Positions 1 through 7,567 are shown, numbered from the stretch's first letter. The stretch: DNA of 10,261 bases from CAYRML01 sp964425485 (GCA_964425485.1 CAYRML010000053.1:1-10261); one strand, 5' to 3'. Translations and numbers: made by a program. The notes: generated by a model from the letters alone, not told the origin.

Positions 1-1397
1 TCAGGGTTTATAACACCATGCATAATCAAAAAGAGGATTTTGTGCCGTTAAAAGAAGGCAAAGTGAGTATCTATTGCTGTGGGCCGACGGTTTATAATTA
101 TATACATCTGGGCAATGCTCGTCCTTTAGTGGTTTTTGATACCATTCGTCGTTATTTTATCTTTCGCGGCTATGATGTGACTTATATCCAAAACTTTACC
201 GATGTTGATGATAAGATTATCAACAGGGCTGCAGAAGAGAAGGCCACAGCCCAGGAAATAGCAGAAAAATATATTGCTGCTTATAAAGAAGACGCGGCGG
301 CTCTTAATGTGTTGCCGGCTGATGTTCATCCGCGGGTGATGGAACATATAGATGATATTATTGCTATGGTAAAACAGATTATTGATAATGGGCATGCTTA
401 TCAGGCCGGCGGCGATGTCTATTTTGATGTTCGTTCTTTTCAGGGCTATGGTCAGCTTTCCGGCAAGGATATCGATGATTTACAGTCTGGCGCCCGCGTC
501 AGTCCCGGCGAGCAAAAACGTAACCCTTTGGATTTTGCCCTGTGGAAGGAAGCCAAGCCCGGCGAACCGGCATGGGACAGCCCCTGGGGTCAAGGCCGCC
601 CCGGCTGGCATATTGAATGCTCGGCCATGAGCTGCAAGTATCTGGGTGCTGATTTTGATATCCATGGCGGTGGCGCGGATCTGATCTTCCCCCACCATGA
701 AAATGAGATCGCCCAGTCCAGGGCTGCCACCAATGGTGGTTTTGCTCATTATTGGCTGCACAATGGCTTTATTACCATCAATTCGGAAAAGATGTCCAAG
801 TCTTTGGGTAATTTCTTCTTGCTGCGTGATATTTTGGCTAAATTTCCCGGTGATGTGGTGCGTTATTACCTTTTAGCCACTCATTATCGCAGCCCCATCG
901 ATTTTGCCGATGATAAGCTGGAAATGGCGCAAAAAAGCCTAGAACGTATCCGCAATAGTTGGCAATTGCTGCAAGCAGGCCTCAAAAGGGCAGAAGATAT
1001 AGAGTCTGCCGAATTGACGGCGCAGATCGATGCGGCAAGAGATGCTTTTATCAAAGCCATGGATGATGATTTTAATACAGCTTTGGCCATTGCTGGTATT
1101 TTTGATTTTTGTCGGGAGCTTAACTCCTATTTACAACATGATCAATTATCGCACTCTGCTTTGCTGGCAGCTCAAAAACTGTTTAATGATTTTGATCAGG
1201 TTTTAGGCATGATCATTCCCCAGGCCGAAGAAAATAGCGGCTTGGTCGATGCTTTGATGGAGCTTATTATCAAGGTCAGGCAGGAAGCAAGGGCCAAAAA
1301 AGATTGGGGTACGGCCGATTCTATCCGCGACGGTCTAAAAGAGCTGGATATCATTTTGGAAGACACGCCGCAAGGCGCCAACTGGAAGCTGAAGTAA
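1..1397 (+). CDS. cysS: Cysteinyl-tRNA synthetase, 5' end cut by the window edge
   Basis: Class I aminoacyl-tRNA synthetase that charges tRNA-Cys with cysteine in the cytoplasm. The reading frame is open from base 3 and reads RVYNT before the first in-window Met (base 18); family members begin M-L-(K/R)-x-(Y/F)-N-T, so the true start is about two codons outside the window and the Met at 18 is internal. Numbering from that Met: the HIGH-type motif is HLGN at 30-33, the KMSKS signature is at 258-262, and the zinc ligands expected in CysRS are C21, C201, H226 and E230. The C-terminal helical anticodon-binding region is complete. With the missing codons the protein is about 466 residues, close to the 461 of E. 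coli CysS. It is the first visible gene of a + strand operon, 21 bases before mrnC. Any upstream T-box is out of view. Confidence 0.97.
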   Translation, partial: RVYNTMHNQKEDFVPLKEGKVSIYCCGPTVYNYIHLGNARPLVVFDTIRRYFIFRGYDVTYIQNFTDVDDKIINRAAEEKATAQEIAEKYIAAYKEDAAALNVLPADVHPRVMEHIDDIIAMVKQIIDNGHAYQAGGDVYFDVRSFQGYGQLSGKDIDDLQSGARVSPGEQKRNPLDFALWKEAKPGEPAWDSPWGQGRPGWHIECSAMSCKYLGADFDIHGGGADLIFPHHENEIAQSRAATNGGFAHYWLHNGFITINSEKMSKSLGNFFLLRDILAKFPGDVVRYYLLATHYRSPIDFADDKLEMAQKSLERIRNSWQLLQAGLKRAEDIESAELTAQIDAARDAFIKAMDDDFNTALAIAGIFDFCRELNSYLQHDQLSHSALLAAQKLFNDFDQVLGMIIPQAEENSGLVDALMELIIKVRQEARAKKDWGTADSIRDGLKELDIILEDTPQGANWKLK

Positions 1398-1418
1398 AGT
1401 AATTATAAGAGGTAACTT

Positions 1419-1829
1419 ATGCCGCAAAAATCAGAGAAAATTACTACCGAGCCCCGCCTTTTACCGGCCTTGGCCCTGGCTTATATCGGTGACGGTGTCT
1501 ATGAGCTGCGCGTGAGAGAATATTTTATCAGCCAAGGCGTGCAAAAAGTTGAGCGGCTGCACCGCCAAACAGTGGCCAAGGTTAGAGCGGAGGAGCAATC
1601 CCGTTTGGCCATGCGCATAGAGCCGCATCTGACGGCGGAGGAGCTTGATATTTACAAAAGGGGTCGCAATGCCAAAAGCGGACATCAGCCGCCTCATATT
1701 AAAGTGGGGGATTATCGTCGGGCCACGGGGTTAGAGGCCGTGGTTGGCTATTGGTATCTGATGGATAAAAAGGATCGTCTGGACTGGCTTTTTGCACTTT
1801 TGCTTGCGGATAAGACGATTGTTGATTAA
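1419..1829 (+). CDS. mrnC: Mini-ribonuclease III (23S rRNA maturation)
   Basis: Small RNase III-type endonuclease of 136 residues that lacks the dsRNA-binding domain; in Bacillus subtilis Mini-III trims 23S rRNA precursor ends. The RNase III fold is shown by the ALAYIGDGVYE block with the catalytic Asp at D25, by the KRGRNAK segment at 80-86, and by YRRATGLEAVVGY with the second catalytic acid E106. Length fits the family (about 130-145 residues). The ATG at 1419 is preceded by AGAGG with six to seven bases of spacing. It lies between cysS and thyX in the same operon; cysS-mrnC-rlmB linkage is typical for Firmicutes. Nothing appears broken or unusual. Confidence 0.95.
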   Translation: MPQKSEKITTEPRLLPALALAYIGDGVYELRVREYFISQGVQKVERLHRQTVAKVRAEEQSRLAMRIEPHLTAEELDIYKRGRNAKSGHQPPHIKVGDYRRATGLEAVVGYWYLMDKKDRLDWLFALLLADKTIVD

Positions 1830-1846
1830 GCATCAAGGAGGAAAAA

Positions 1847-2539
1847 ATGGAAGTAAAGCTTTTGACTTATACGCCGGAGCCGGAGAAGGTTGTGGCCGCC
1901 GCCGCTCGTTTATGCTATTCTCCCAAGACGGCAGCGCAGGTTATGGAAGATTTCGCCGCTGCCGACGTCAATCAATTTATCAGCAAGCTGGTCGGTATGG
2001 GGCACTTTTCTCCTTTTGAGCATGTTTCCTTCACCTTTGCCATAGATGGTGTCAGCAGAGCCTTATCTCATCAGCTGGTTCGGCATCGTATCGGTGCTTC
2101 CTTCAGCCAAAAATCACAGCGCTATGTCAAGGCCGAGGATCCCGGCCAGATCGTCAAGCCGTGCTCTGTTGCCTCTAATGCCGCGGCCAATCAAATTTTT
2201 GATCAGGCTATTGAGCAGGCTTATGCCGCTTATGCCCAATTGCTACAGCTGGATATAGCGGCCGAGGATGCCAGATATCTTTTGCCCAATGCCACTGTTA
2301 CTAATTTGGTTGTTACAATGAATGCCCGCAGTTTGCTACATTTTTTTGAGCTGCGCTGCTGCCAAAGGGCGCAATGGGAAATCAGGGATATGGCTAACAG
2401 GATGCTCGCTTTAGTCAAGGAAGTTGCTCCGAATATATTCAGTTCCGCCGGGGCAACCTGTAATACGCAAGGGTTTTGCTATGAAGGCAAAATGAGTTGC
2501 GGTAAGGTGCCGGCGGAAAAGATATTATCTAGGTCTTAA
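1847..2539 (+). CDS. thyX: FAD-dependent thymidylate synthase ThyX
   Basis: Flavin-dependent thymidylate synthase: makes dTMP from dUMP using methylenetetrahydrofolate and NAD(P)H, as a homotetramer. The 230 residues include the signature RHR at 79-81 followed by S90 and Q-R-Y, and the conserved C-terminal active-site block NARSLLHFFELRCCQRAQWE at 159-178. The Cys-rich tail (C205, C211, C218) is common in Firmicutes ThyX. The family motif is written RHRX7S, but here eight residues separate RHR from S90 (IGASFSQK), one more than the textbook motif; the S86 or S90 role would need an alignment. Start at 1847 follows a full AAGGAGG with five bases of spacing. Placed 17 bases after mrnC and 14 before rlmB, so co-transcribed. 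Confidence 0.95.
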   Translation: MEVKLLTYTPEPEKVVAAAARLCYSPKTAAQVMEDFAAADVNQFISKLVGMGHFSPFEHVSFTFAIDGVSRALSHQLVRHRIGASFSQKSQRYVKAEDPGQIVKPCSVASNAAANQIFDQAIEQAYAAYAQLLQLDIAAEDARYLLPNATVTNLVVTMNARSLLHFFELRCCQRAQWEIRDMANRMLALVKEVAPNIFSSAGATCNTQGFCYEGKMSCGKVPAEKILSRS

Positions 2540-2553
2540 AGGCAGGAGTGGAT

Positions 2554-3288
2554 ATGAGTGAATTGATTTGCGGCCGCAACAGCGTTATCGCGGCCTTAAA
2601 GTCTAATAGAGAGATCAACCGTGTGCTGATTGCCGATGGTGTGGAACGCTCCTTCAGCGCCCAAGTGGTGGCATTATGCCGTCAAAGAGGGGTGCCCTAT
2701 ATGGTGACTGATAAGCGGCAGCTGGAGAAGTTGGCTGGGTCTGATAATCGTGGCATTGTGGCGCAGGTGGCCGCCATAAAATATGTGGAAATATGCGATA
2801 TATTGACCGCTGCCGCAGAAAAAAATGAGCAGCCGCTGATCATCATACTGTCAGAGGTGGAAGACCCGCACAATCTAGGGGCTATTATGCGCACAGCCTG
2901 CTGTGCCGGCGCACATGGTATCATTATTCCCAAAAGGCGGGCCGCGGCCGTTAATCAGACTGTGGACAAGGTCTCAGCCGGCGCCGTTGATTATTTGCCG
3001 GTTGCTAGAGTTCCCAATCTGACGCAGGCTGTAAAGGAGCTGAAAAAAGCCGGCCTCTGGATAGTTGCGGCGGATATGCAGGGAGAAGATTATGATAAGG
3101 TGGATCTTACGGGCCCCTTGGCAATCGTTATGGGTGGCGAAGATAAGGCCATCGGCCCTTTGCTGCTCAAAGAATGCGACCTGGTGGCTAAAATCCCCAT
3201 TACAGGGCCTATAACTTCTTTAAATGTATCGGCAGCGGCGGCTATTTTGATTTTTGAGGTTAAAAGACGCGGAAGATGCGGCAAATAA
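2554..3288 (+). CDS. rlmB: 23S rRNA 2'-O-methyltransferase, TrmH/SpoU family (RlmB-like)
   Basis: SPOUT-class RNA 2'-O-ribose methyltransferase; RlmB of E. coli modifies G2251 of 23S rRNA with S-adenosylmethionine as donor. I chose ATG 2554 (244 residues) because AGGAG at 2544-2548 sits five bases before it, whereas the in-frame GTG at 2548 overlaps that Shine-Dalgarno. The N-terminal substrate-binding domain (about 1-80) begins with the typical C-G-R-N-S-V. The SpoU motifs follow: motif 1 DPHNLGAIMRTA at 104-115 (N107, R113), motif 2 VMGGEDKAIG at 192-201, motif 3 around TSLNVSAAAAIL at 221-232 forming the trefoil-knot SAM site. It is the last gene of the cysS operon. The yacP/rae1 gene that often follows rlmB in Firmicutes is absent. 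The exact methylated nucleotide is inferred from family and context. Confidence 0.93.
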   Translation: MSELICGRNSVIAALKSNREINRVLIADGVERSFSAQVVALCRQRGVPYMVTDKRQLEKLAGSDNRGIVAQVAAIKYVEICDILTAAAEKNEQPLIIILSEVEDPHNLGAIMRTACCAGAHGIIIPKRRAAAVNQTVDKVSAGAVDYLPVARVPNLTQAVKELKKAGLWIVAADMQGEDYDKVDLTGPLAIVMGGEDKAIGPLLLKECDLVAKIPITGPITSLNVSAAAAILIFEVKRRGRCGK

Positions 3289-3354
3289 TTATTTTCAGGT
3301 TATATATAAGCAGATAAACCCCATTTTGAAGGGGGGTATTGCCTATTATTGCTA

Positions 3355-3384
3355 TTGACTTACCAATTTTATGTCGAGTATAAT
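3355..3384 (+). promoter_or_regulatory. Predicted sigma-A promoter of sigH
   Basis: TTGACT at 3355-3360 and a perfect TATAAT at 3379-3384 separated by 18 bases, about 60 bases upstream of the sigH start. It implies that sigH can be transcribed independently of the cysS-rlmB operon. Transcription would begin near 3391. Confidence 0.8.
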
Positions 3385-3444
3385 CTATATGTAATGGATG
3401 TTTATTAATATTTGTAAACAATGTAAAAACAGGATGTGAAGTAT

Positions 3445-4095
3445 ATGAGTATTCATCCGCAAAAGTCAGAGCCTGACAAGTTTTCTTCTCTGCCGGATGA
3501 ACAGATTGTGGAAATTGCCCGGGAAGGCGATTTGGTAGCGCAGGAATATCTCATAAATAAATATAAGAATTTTGTGCGGGCTAAAGCAAGGTCGTATTTT
3601 TTGATTGGCGCCGATAAAGAAGATATAATTCAGGAAGGCATGATTGGGCTTTATAAGGCAATCCGCGATTTTCGCTGCGACAAGCTGTCTTCTTTCCGCG
3701 CCTTTGCAGAATTGTGCATAACCCGTCAGATCATCACAGCCATTAAGACTGCCACCAGGCAAAAGCATATACCTCTTAACTCCTATGTGTCTTTGAACAA
3801 ACCTATCTATGATGAGGATTCAGACCGGACTTTGCTGGACATTATTTCCGGAACCCGCATCACAGATCCGGAAGAACTGATTATCAGTCAGGAAGAATTT
3901 GATGATATAGAGGAAAAGATGGGTGAAATACTCAGTTCTTTAGAGTGGAAAGTGCTGATGTATTATCTGGAAGGCAAATCATATCAGGAAATCGCCGCTG
4001 ATTTGCAAAGGCATGTTAAATCCATTGATAATGCATTGCAAAGGGTCAAGCGCAAATTAGAAAGATATTTGGAAAACAGAGAGGTTGGCAACTAA
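3445..4095 (+). CDS. sigH: RNA polymerase sigma factor SigH (Spo0H)
   Basis: Sigma-70 family factor that in endospore formers and relatives directs RNA polymerase to early stationary-phase, competence and sporulation genes. I chose ATG 3445 (216 residues) because AGGA at 3431-3434 is ten bases upstream; the in-frame GTG at 3436 is only one base from it. Region 2 spans about 42-113, with FVRAKARSYFLIGADKED and AFAELCITRQIITAIKTATR essentially matching B. subtilis SigH from memory; region 4 with its helix-turn-helix (SYQEIAADLQRHVKSIDNAL) covers about 163-205. Length compares well with the 218-residue B. subtilis protein. It has its own promoter and is followed by the tRNA cluster. No hairpin terminator is visible between the stop and the tRNA promoter. 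Presence of sigH does not prove sporulation, since non-sporulating relatives keep it. Confidence 0.96.
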   Translation: MSIHPQKSEPDKFSSLPDEQIVEIAREGDLVAQEYLINKYKNFVRAKARSYFLIGADKEDIIQEGMIGLYKAIRDFRCDKLSSFRAFAELCITRQIITAIKTATRQKHIPLNSYVSLNKPIYDEDSDRTLLDIISGTRITDPEELIISQEEFDDIEEKMGEILSSLEWKVLMYYLEGKSYQEIAADLQRHVKSIDNALQRVKRKLERYLENREVGN

Positions 4096-4138
4096 TCAAA
4101 AATTTTTATACTTTATTTTCATTTTAGCTATATTCTTA

Positions 4139-4167
4139 TTGACAAGTTCTGACCGGATTGGTATAAT
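4139..4167 (+). promoter_or_regulatory. Consensus promoter of the tRNA cluster
   Basis: Perfect TTGACA at 4139-4144 and perfect TATAAT at 4162-4167 with a 17-base spacer, followed by the first tRNA 16 bases later. Such a full-consensus sigma-A promoter is expected for stable RNA genes. Confidence 0.92.
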
Positions 4168-4183
4168 AATCTTTGTCAGCCTT

Positions 4184-4259
4184 GCCGACGTAGCTCAATT
4201 GGTAGAGCAGCTGATTTGTAATCAGCAGGTTGCGGGTTCGAGTCCCATCGTCGGCTCCA
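4184..4259 (+). tRNA. tRNA-Thr (anticodon TGT)
   Basis: 76-base cloverleaf with encoded CCA. The acceptor arms GCCGACG (4184-4190) and CGTCGGC (4249-4255) pair fully. The anticodon stem GCTGA/TCAGC encloses the seven-base loop TTTGTAA, giving anticodon TGT, which reads ACA and other ACN codons. The T-arm contains the usual GGTTCGAGTCC. It is the first tRNA of a three-gene cluster. Confidence 0.96.
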
Positions 4260-4303
4260 CCTGGTTTAAAAACTAATTGAGCTGTCAATTTCATAGCAGA
4301 CAT

Positions 4304-4388
<85 letters not shown>

Positions 4389-4393
4389 ATTAT

Positions 4394-4469
<76 letters not shown>

Positions 4470-4479
4470 TGTAGAGCAG

Positions 4480-4510
4480 GCGCTTAGTTGAAAAACTAGG
4501 CGCTTTTTTT
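4480..4510 (+). terminator. Rho-independent terminator of the tRNA cluster
   Basis: A ten-pair stem (4480-4489 with 4494-4503, one G-T wobble) is closed by a GAAA tetraloop and followed by seven T residues at 4504-4510. It begins 11 bases after the CCA of tRNA-fMet. The opposite strand lacks a T-tract, so it acts in the + direction only. Confidence 0.93.
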
Positions 4511-4528
4511 GTTGCAAAATTAATTTTA

Positions 4529-4549
4529 TCCGTTATTTGTCCGTTATTT
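4529..4549 (+). repeat. Tandem repeat near the element boundary
   Basis: TCCGTTATTT occurs at 4529-4538 and again at 4540-4549, an 11-base period. It lies 60-80 bases past the tRNA-fMet 3' end, in a gene-free AT-rich stretch. Short direct repeats at this distance from a tRNA attachment core are what arm-type integrase binding sites look like, but that role is inferred. Confidence 0.5.
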
Positions 4550-4596
4550 TTTGATTAAACTAGTAATTTAACTAAAATAGTATGTCAAATTTATAT

Positions 4597-4833
4597 TTAA
4601 CTTGTTTCTACAAACCACATATTATTGTCCTCAAAAAAGAGATAACGCTCTTGTCCCAAGATCATACACTTGTAACGCATGCCAACGCCGCCGGCTTTTC
4701 TGCTGGCGGCTCTTTGTTTTTCCAGAATATAATCTATTTTGTAATGTCTGCCATCATCCCAGATGATCTCTTTGGGATTGAGATCACCTTCTTTGGTGAA
4801 TTCGGCGATGACATACACATATATTTTCGACAT
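4597..4833 (-). CDS. Small conserved protein partnered with the Y-family polymerase
   Basis: 78 residues, function not known to me. I recognise the type as a small protein often found just downstream of dinB/umuC-like genes in Firmicutes elements. It starts MSKIYVYVIAEF, has a W-D-D-G-R-x-Y-x-I-D segment near 25-34, a basic R-A-A-S-R-K-A-G-G-V-G-x-R-Y stretch around 41-54, and ends YLFFEDNNMWFVETS; the pattern suggests a compact beta-rich fold, with no membrane segment or signal peptide. The ATG at 4833 follows AGGAGG, and that Shine-Dalgarno overlaps the TAG stop of the polymerase gene 12 bases upstream, so translation is probably coupled. The layout resembles small DUF6504-type proteins linked to ImuB/DnaE2 cassettes, but I cannot show homology. 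A polymerase accessory role is an inference from linkage alone. Confidence 0.85.
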   Translation of the reverse strand: MSKIYVYVIAEFTKEGDLNPKEIIWDDGRHYKIDYILEKQRAASRKAGGVGMRYKCMILGQERYLFFEDNNMWFVETS

Positions 4834-4845
4834 TTATATAACCTC

Positions 4846-6090
4846 CTAGCCAAAAAAGCCTCTTGGATGTACAGTATTTTCTTCTCGTGCGTTGAGTGAT
4901 GTTAGCTCTCTGTCTGTATACATGACAGCGCGTTGAATGCTGTAATAGCCGAATCTGCGGCGTATATCATCTACGGCACGTTCCAGTTTGATTGCCTTAT
5001 CTCTTTTTGACTCGTCAACAAATAAATCAAGTTGCTCAGGAGAGTAGGCGGAGATAAGTCCCGAGCCTCGAACGCAAATGCTCCTGATCGGTTTATGCCA
5101 CCAATAATTAGCTTTGAACAGAGAAAAAGCTGTATCTGCTATCTCTTTTGCTATATTAGTAGGTCTTGAGATAGTGATTTGCCGAGTGAAGGAGTAAAGG
5201 TCTTTGTCTCTGACACCTATCTCCACAACCCGGCATTTGAAGCTGTTCTCTCGTAATCTGGTGGCCACGCTCTCACTCAGTACATAGATAATGAGGAAGA
5301 CATCTTCATTGGTGGTAAGGTCGCGTGGTGTGGTGGTGCTGTTGCCTATGGATTTGATCGGTGATCGGTAATCATCCCGTGCTACGGGAGATGTGTCCCA
5401 GCCATTGGCAAAGGAGTGGAGTATCAAGCCCATTTTTCCTAAACGCTGTCGCAGTAGTTGCGGTTGTTTAAGTGCAAGAGCACCAATAGTACTGATACCG
5501 GCAGAACGTAGTTTTTTGCTGGTGCTGCGGCCTACATAAAGGAGTTCCTCTACAGGGAGCGGCCAAGCAATATTTTTGTAATTTTCTTTATTTATCATGG
5601 TTATGGCATCGGGTTTTTTGTAATCCGAGCCTAGCTTAGCAAATATTTTGTTCCAGGAGACACCAATACTAACTGTGATGCCTAACTCGAATTTCATTCG
5701 TTGGCTGATATCTTTGGCTATTTTCTCGCCATCTGCTATGAGCTTGGTGCTGCCGGTAACATCCAGCCAGGATTCGTCTATGCCGAAAGGTTCCTGTTGA
5801 TCGGTGTAGTCGGCATAGATTTCATGTGCCATTTTACTGAAGCGCAGATATAGATCCATTCTTGGATGAAGGATATTGATTTCAGGACAGATTTTTCTGG
5901 CTTCCCAGAGTGCCATGCCCGTTTTGACACCACATTTTTTAGCTAATTCATCTTTGGCCAGAATGATGCCATGCCTTTTTTCTGCGTTGCCACCAACCGC
6001 AAGTGGTATCCCCTGAAGCTCTGGATGATGTAAAAGTTCAATATTGGCATAGCATGAGTTGATGTCTGAATGTAAAATAACGCGATCCAT
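4846..6090 (-). CDS. Y-family translesion DNA polymerase (DinB/UmuC type)
   Basis: Low-fidelity DNA polymerase that copies past lesions. The 414 residues have the full Y-family layout: catalytic D9 in the DINSCYANIE motif with Y14 at the steric-gate position, palm catalytic pair D105-E106 in FGIDESWLDVTGS, the SIGVSWNKIFAKLGSDYKKP block at 141-160, a helix-hairpin-helix thumb around 182-207 (EELLYVGRSTSKKL), and the little-finger domain from about 245. QLDLF at 353-357 is a canonical beta-clamp binding motif. Length agrees with the UvrX/UmuC-like proteins of Firmicutes plasmids and phages (about 415). The ATG at 6090 has GGGAG upstream. It is transcribed leftward from its own promoter, divergent from the S24 repressor, which probably controls it. 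Host-type LexA boxes (CGAAC-N4-GTTCG) were not seen upstream. All catalytic residues are present. Confidence 0.95.
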   Translation of the reverse strand: MDRVILHSDINSCYANIELLHHPELQGIPLAVGGNAEKRHGIILAKDELAKKCGVKTGMALWEARKICPEINILHPRMDLYLRFSKMAHEIYADYTDQQEPFGIDESWLDVTGSTKLIADGEKIAKDISQRMKFELGITVSIGVSWNKIFAKLGSDYKKPDAITMINKENYKNIAWPLPVEELLYVGRSTSKKLRSAGISTIGALALKQPQLLRQRLGKMGLILHSFANGWDTSPVARDDYRSPIKSIGNSTTTPRDLTTNEDVFLIIYVLSESVATRLRENSFKCRVVEIGVRDKDLYSFTRQITISRPTNIAKEIADTAFSLFKANYWWHKPIRSICVRGSGLISAYSPEQLDLFVDESKRDKAIKLERAVDDIRRRFGYYSIQRAVMYTDRELTSLNAREENTVHPRGFFG

Positions 6091-6119
6091 AAAATCATCT
6101 CCCTCGTGGATATAATTTT

Positions 6120-6148
6120 ATTATAACTATCCTAACAAGATATGTAAA
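6120..6148 (-). promoter_or_regulatory. Predicted leftward promoter of the polymerase gene
   Basis: On the minus strand TTTACA (6148-6143) and TATAAT (6125-6120) are 17 bases apart, 30 bases upstream of the polymerase ATG. The spacer contains TCCTAA (+ strand 6130-6135), repeated in the spacer of the opposing repressor promoter. Confidence 0.78.
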
Positions 6149-6181
6149 TGGCAAAATATATCCATATAGGAAATTATTTAA

Positions 6182-6210
6182 TTGAAATCCTAATTCGTTT
6201 CATATATAAT
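6182..6210 (+). promoter_or_regulatory. Predicted promoter of the S24 repressor gene
   Basis: TTGAAA (6182-6187) and TATAAT (6205-6210) with a 17-base spacer, 22 bases before the repressor ATG. The spacer contains TCCTAA at 6188-6193, immediately after the -35. This is consistent with autoregulation, which is inferred. Confidence 0.8.
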
Positions 6211-6232
6211 ACAGGCATAGGGAGTGATTATT

Positions 6233-6931
6233 ATGAAAAGAAAAATCGGTGAGATTCTTGCATCTTTACGTGAAGAGCGTGGCTTATCACAGCATGATGT
6301 GGCAAGGATGCTCAGAGATCAAGATATAAATGTAAGTAATCAGGCAATCAGTAAATGGGAGAATGGATACACTATGCCCAATGCTGATCAGTTCCTTATG
6401 CTTTGTAAATTGTATGAAGTTAAAGATGTACTGCATTCTTTCTTAGGTGATTTTGTTAAATATCCGATTGAAAGGCTCAACCGTGAAGGGAAGCAGAAGG
6501 TGGATGAGTATATCGAGCTATTGTTAGCCAGCGGTTTATATTCTTTGGATAGAAAAGCTGAAAAGGTACAAGTTTTGCGCTCATTACCTTTATATGATAT
6601 AGCTGTTTCTGCCGGTACCGGGCAATTCCTTGATTCAAGTAACTATGAGACTGTGGAAGTAGGGAGCGAAGTACCGATGGAAGGCAACTTTGGTGTGAGG
6701 ATTTCAGGGGACAGTATGGAACCACGCTTTATTGATGGACAAATAGTCTGGGTCAGACAGCAACAAACATTGAATAATGGGGAGATTGGAATTTTTCTCT
6801 TAGATGGAAATGCTTTCTGCAAGAAATTATATAAAGATGAAGACAAAGCTAAGTTGATATCCCTGAATTCTAAATATGCTCCGATTGAGATTAAGGGTGA
6901 TGTTAGGGTGTTGGGGAAAGTCGTAGGATAG
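6233..6931 (+). CDS. XRE-S24 self-cleaving repressor (CI/LexA-like)
   Basis: Phage-type repressor of 232 residues with an N-terminal helix-turn-helix and a C-terminal LexA-like peptidase S24 domain; RecA filaments on damaged DNA are expected to trigger autocleavage. I chose ATG 6233 because GGGAG at 6220-6224 lies eight bases upstream; the in-frame GTG at 6224 overlaps it. The HTH covers about 5-62 (LSQHDVARML, then NVSNQAISKWENG). The Ala-Gly cleavage site is A127-G128 in AVSAGTGQF, the nucleophile is S161 in GDSMEP, and the general-base Lys is K197 or K198. Everything needed for cleavage is intact. It diverges from the polymerase gene and sits 30 bases before the SRAP gene, so it likely represses both the polymerase operon and itself. 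The host or phage identity of its targets is not visible. Confidence 0.93.
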   Translation: MKRKIGEILASLREERGLSQHDVARMLRDQDINVSNQAISKWENGYTMPNADQFLMLCKLYEVKDVLHSFLGDFVKYPIERLNREGKQKVDEYIELLLASGLYSLDRKAEKVQVLRSLPLYDIAVSAGTGQFLDSSNYETVEVGSEVPMEGNFGVRISGDSMEPRFIDGQIVWVRQQQTLNNGEIGIFLLDGNAFCKKLYKDEDKAKLISLNSKYAPIEIKGDVRVLGKVVG

Positions 6932-6961
6932 AGAAGGCCAGGTTAGAAAGGAGTGATTTCC

Positions 6962-7543
6962 ATGTGCGGTCGATACTATCTCGATATTGATAAACATGAT
7001 GAGGAAATAAAAAAAATCATGGACGATATCCATGATCGTTATAAGAATACTCCTGAAATCGCCGAAATGAAAACAGGAGAGATTTTTCCGAGTAATATTG
7101 TCCCAGTTATCACCTCAGAATCGCCAATGCTAATGAAGTGGGGGTTTACTCGTTTTGATGGTAAGGGGCAAGTAATAAATGCACGATTAGAAACAGCACC
7201 GGAAAGGCCAATGTTCCGCAAAGTATTTTGGAATCAACGCTGTCTAATACCTGCCAGTTACTTTTTCGAATGGGAAAAGCAGGGAGTAAAGAAGACTAAA
7301 TATGCTATTGGAAATCAAAAAACTATTTACATGGCAGGGATGTATAGATTTGAAAAAGAGATAAACACACCTCTGTTTGTTATACTTACACGACCGGCTG
7401 CTCAAGACGTAGCATTTATCCATGACCGTATGCCAGTTATTTTAGATAAAGATATCCATAAAGCTTGGTTTGCTGGAGATGTAGATAATAAGTATTTAAT
7501 GGAGCATTCTTTGGAAAAATTGATTTTTGATAGTGTAAAATAA
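6962..7543 (+). CDS. SRAP-family abasic-site protein (YedK/HMCES type)
   Basis: SOS response-associated peptidase family protein. YedK and HMCES crosslink covalently to abasic sites in single-stranded DNA through Cys2 once Met1 is removed, shielding them from strand breakage. ATG 6962 is the start because it gives MCGRY with the essential Cys2 and has AAAGGAG eight bases upstream; the in-frame GTG at 6953 would bury the Cys. The 193 residues carry the other active-site residues at expected places: N73 in NARLETA, E103 in FFEWE, H154 in IHDRMPVIL (YedK uses C2, N75, E105, H160). The gene is 30 bases downstream of the S24 repressor and probably in its operon, opposite the polymerase. Together they form a lesion-tolerance set. 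It ends close to the convergent DUF3987 gene, with only a repeat cluster between. Confidence 0.94.
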   Translation: MCGRYYLDIDKHDEEIKKIMDDIHDRYKNTPEIAEMKTGEIFPSNIVPVITSESPMLMKWGFTRFDGKGQVINARLETAPERPMFRKVFWNQRCLIPASYFFEWEKQGVKKTKYAIGNQKTIYMAGMYRFEKEINTPLFVILTRPAAQDVAFIHDRMPVILDKDIHKAWFAGDVDNKYLMEHSLEKLIFDSVK

Positions 7544-7567
7544 AGTGTAAAACAAATTAAAATTATA

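Noticed and set aside
480..761. 93-residue minus-strand frame inside cysS
   Set aside because: A shadow of the conserved cysS coding strand with no ribosome site.
3318..3337. ACCCC/GGGGT hairpin after rlmB as terminator
   Set aside because: The stem is only five pairs and no T-tract follows; too weak to call.
4582..4899. 105-residue + strand reading frame
   Set aside because: It is antisense to the 78-residue protein and to the end of the polymerase gene, which have Shine-Dalgarno sequences and family-like residues; no ribosome site was seen for this one.
6161..6171. TCCATATAGGA as a strong stand-alone palindromic operator
   Set aside because: Its arms match for only three bases each side plus AT-rich centre; kept only as a supporting word next to TCCTAA.
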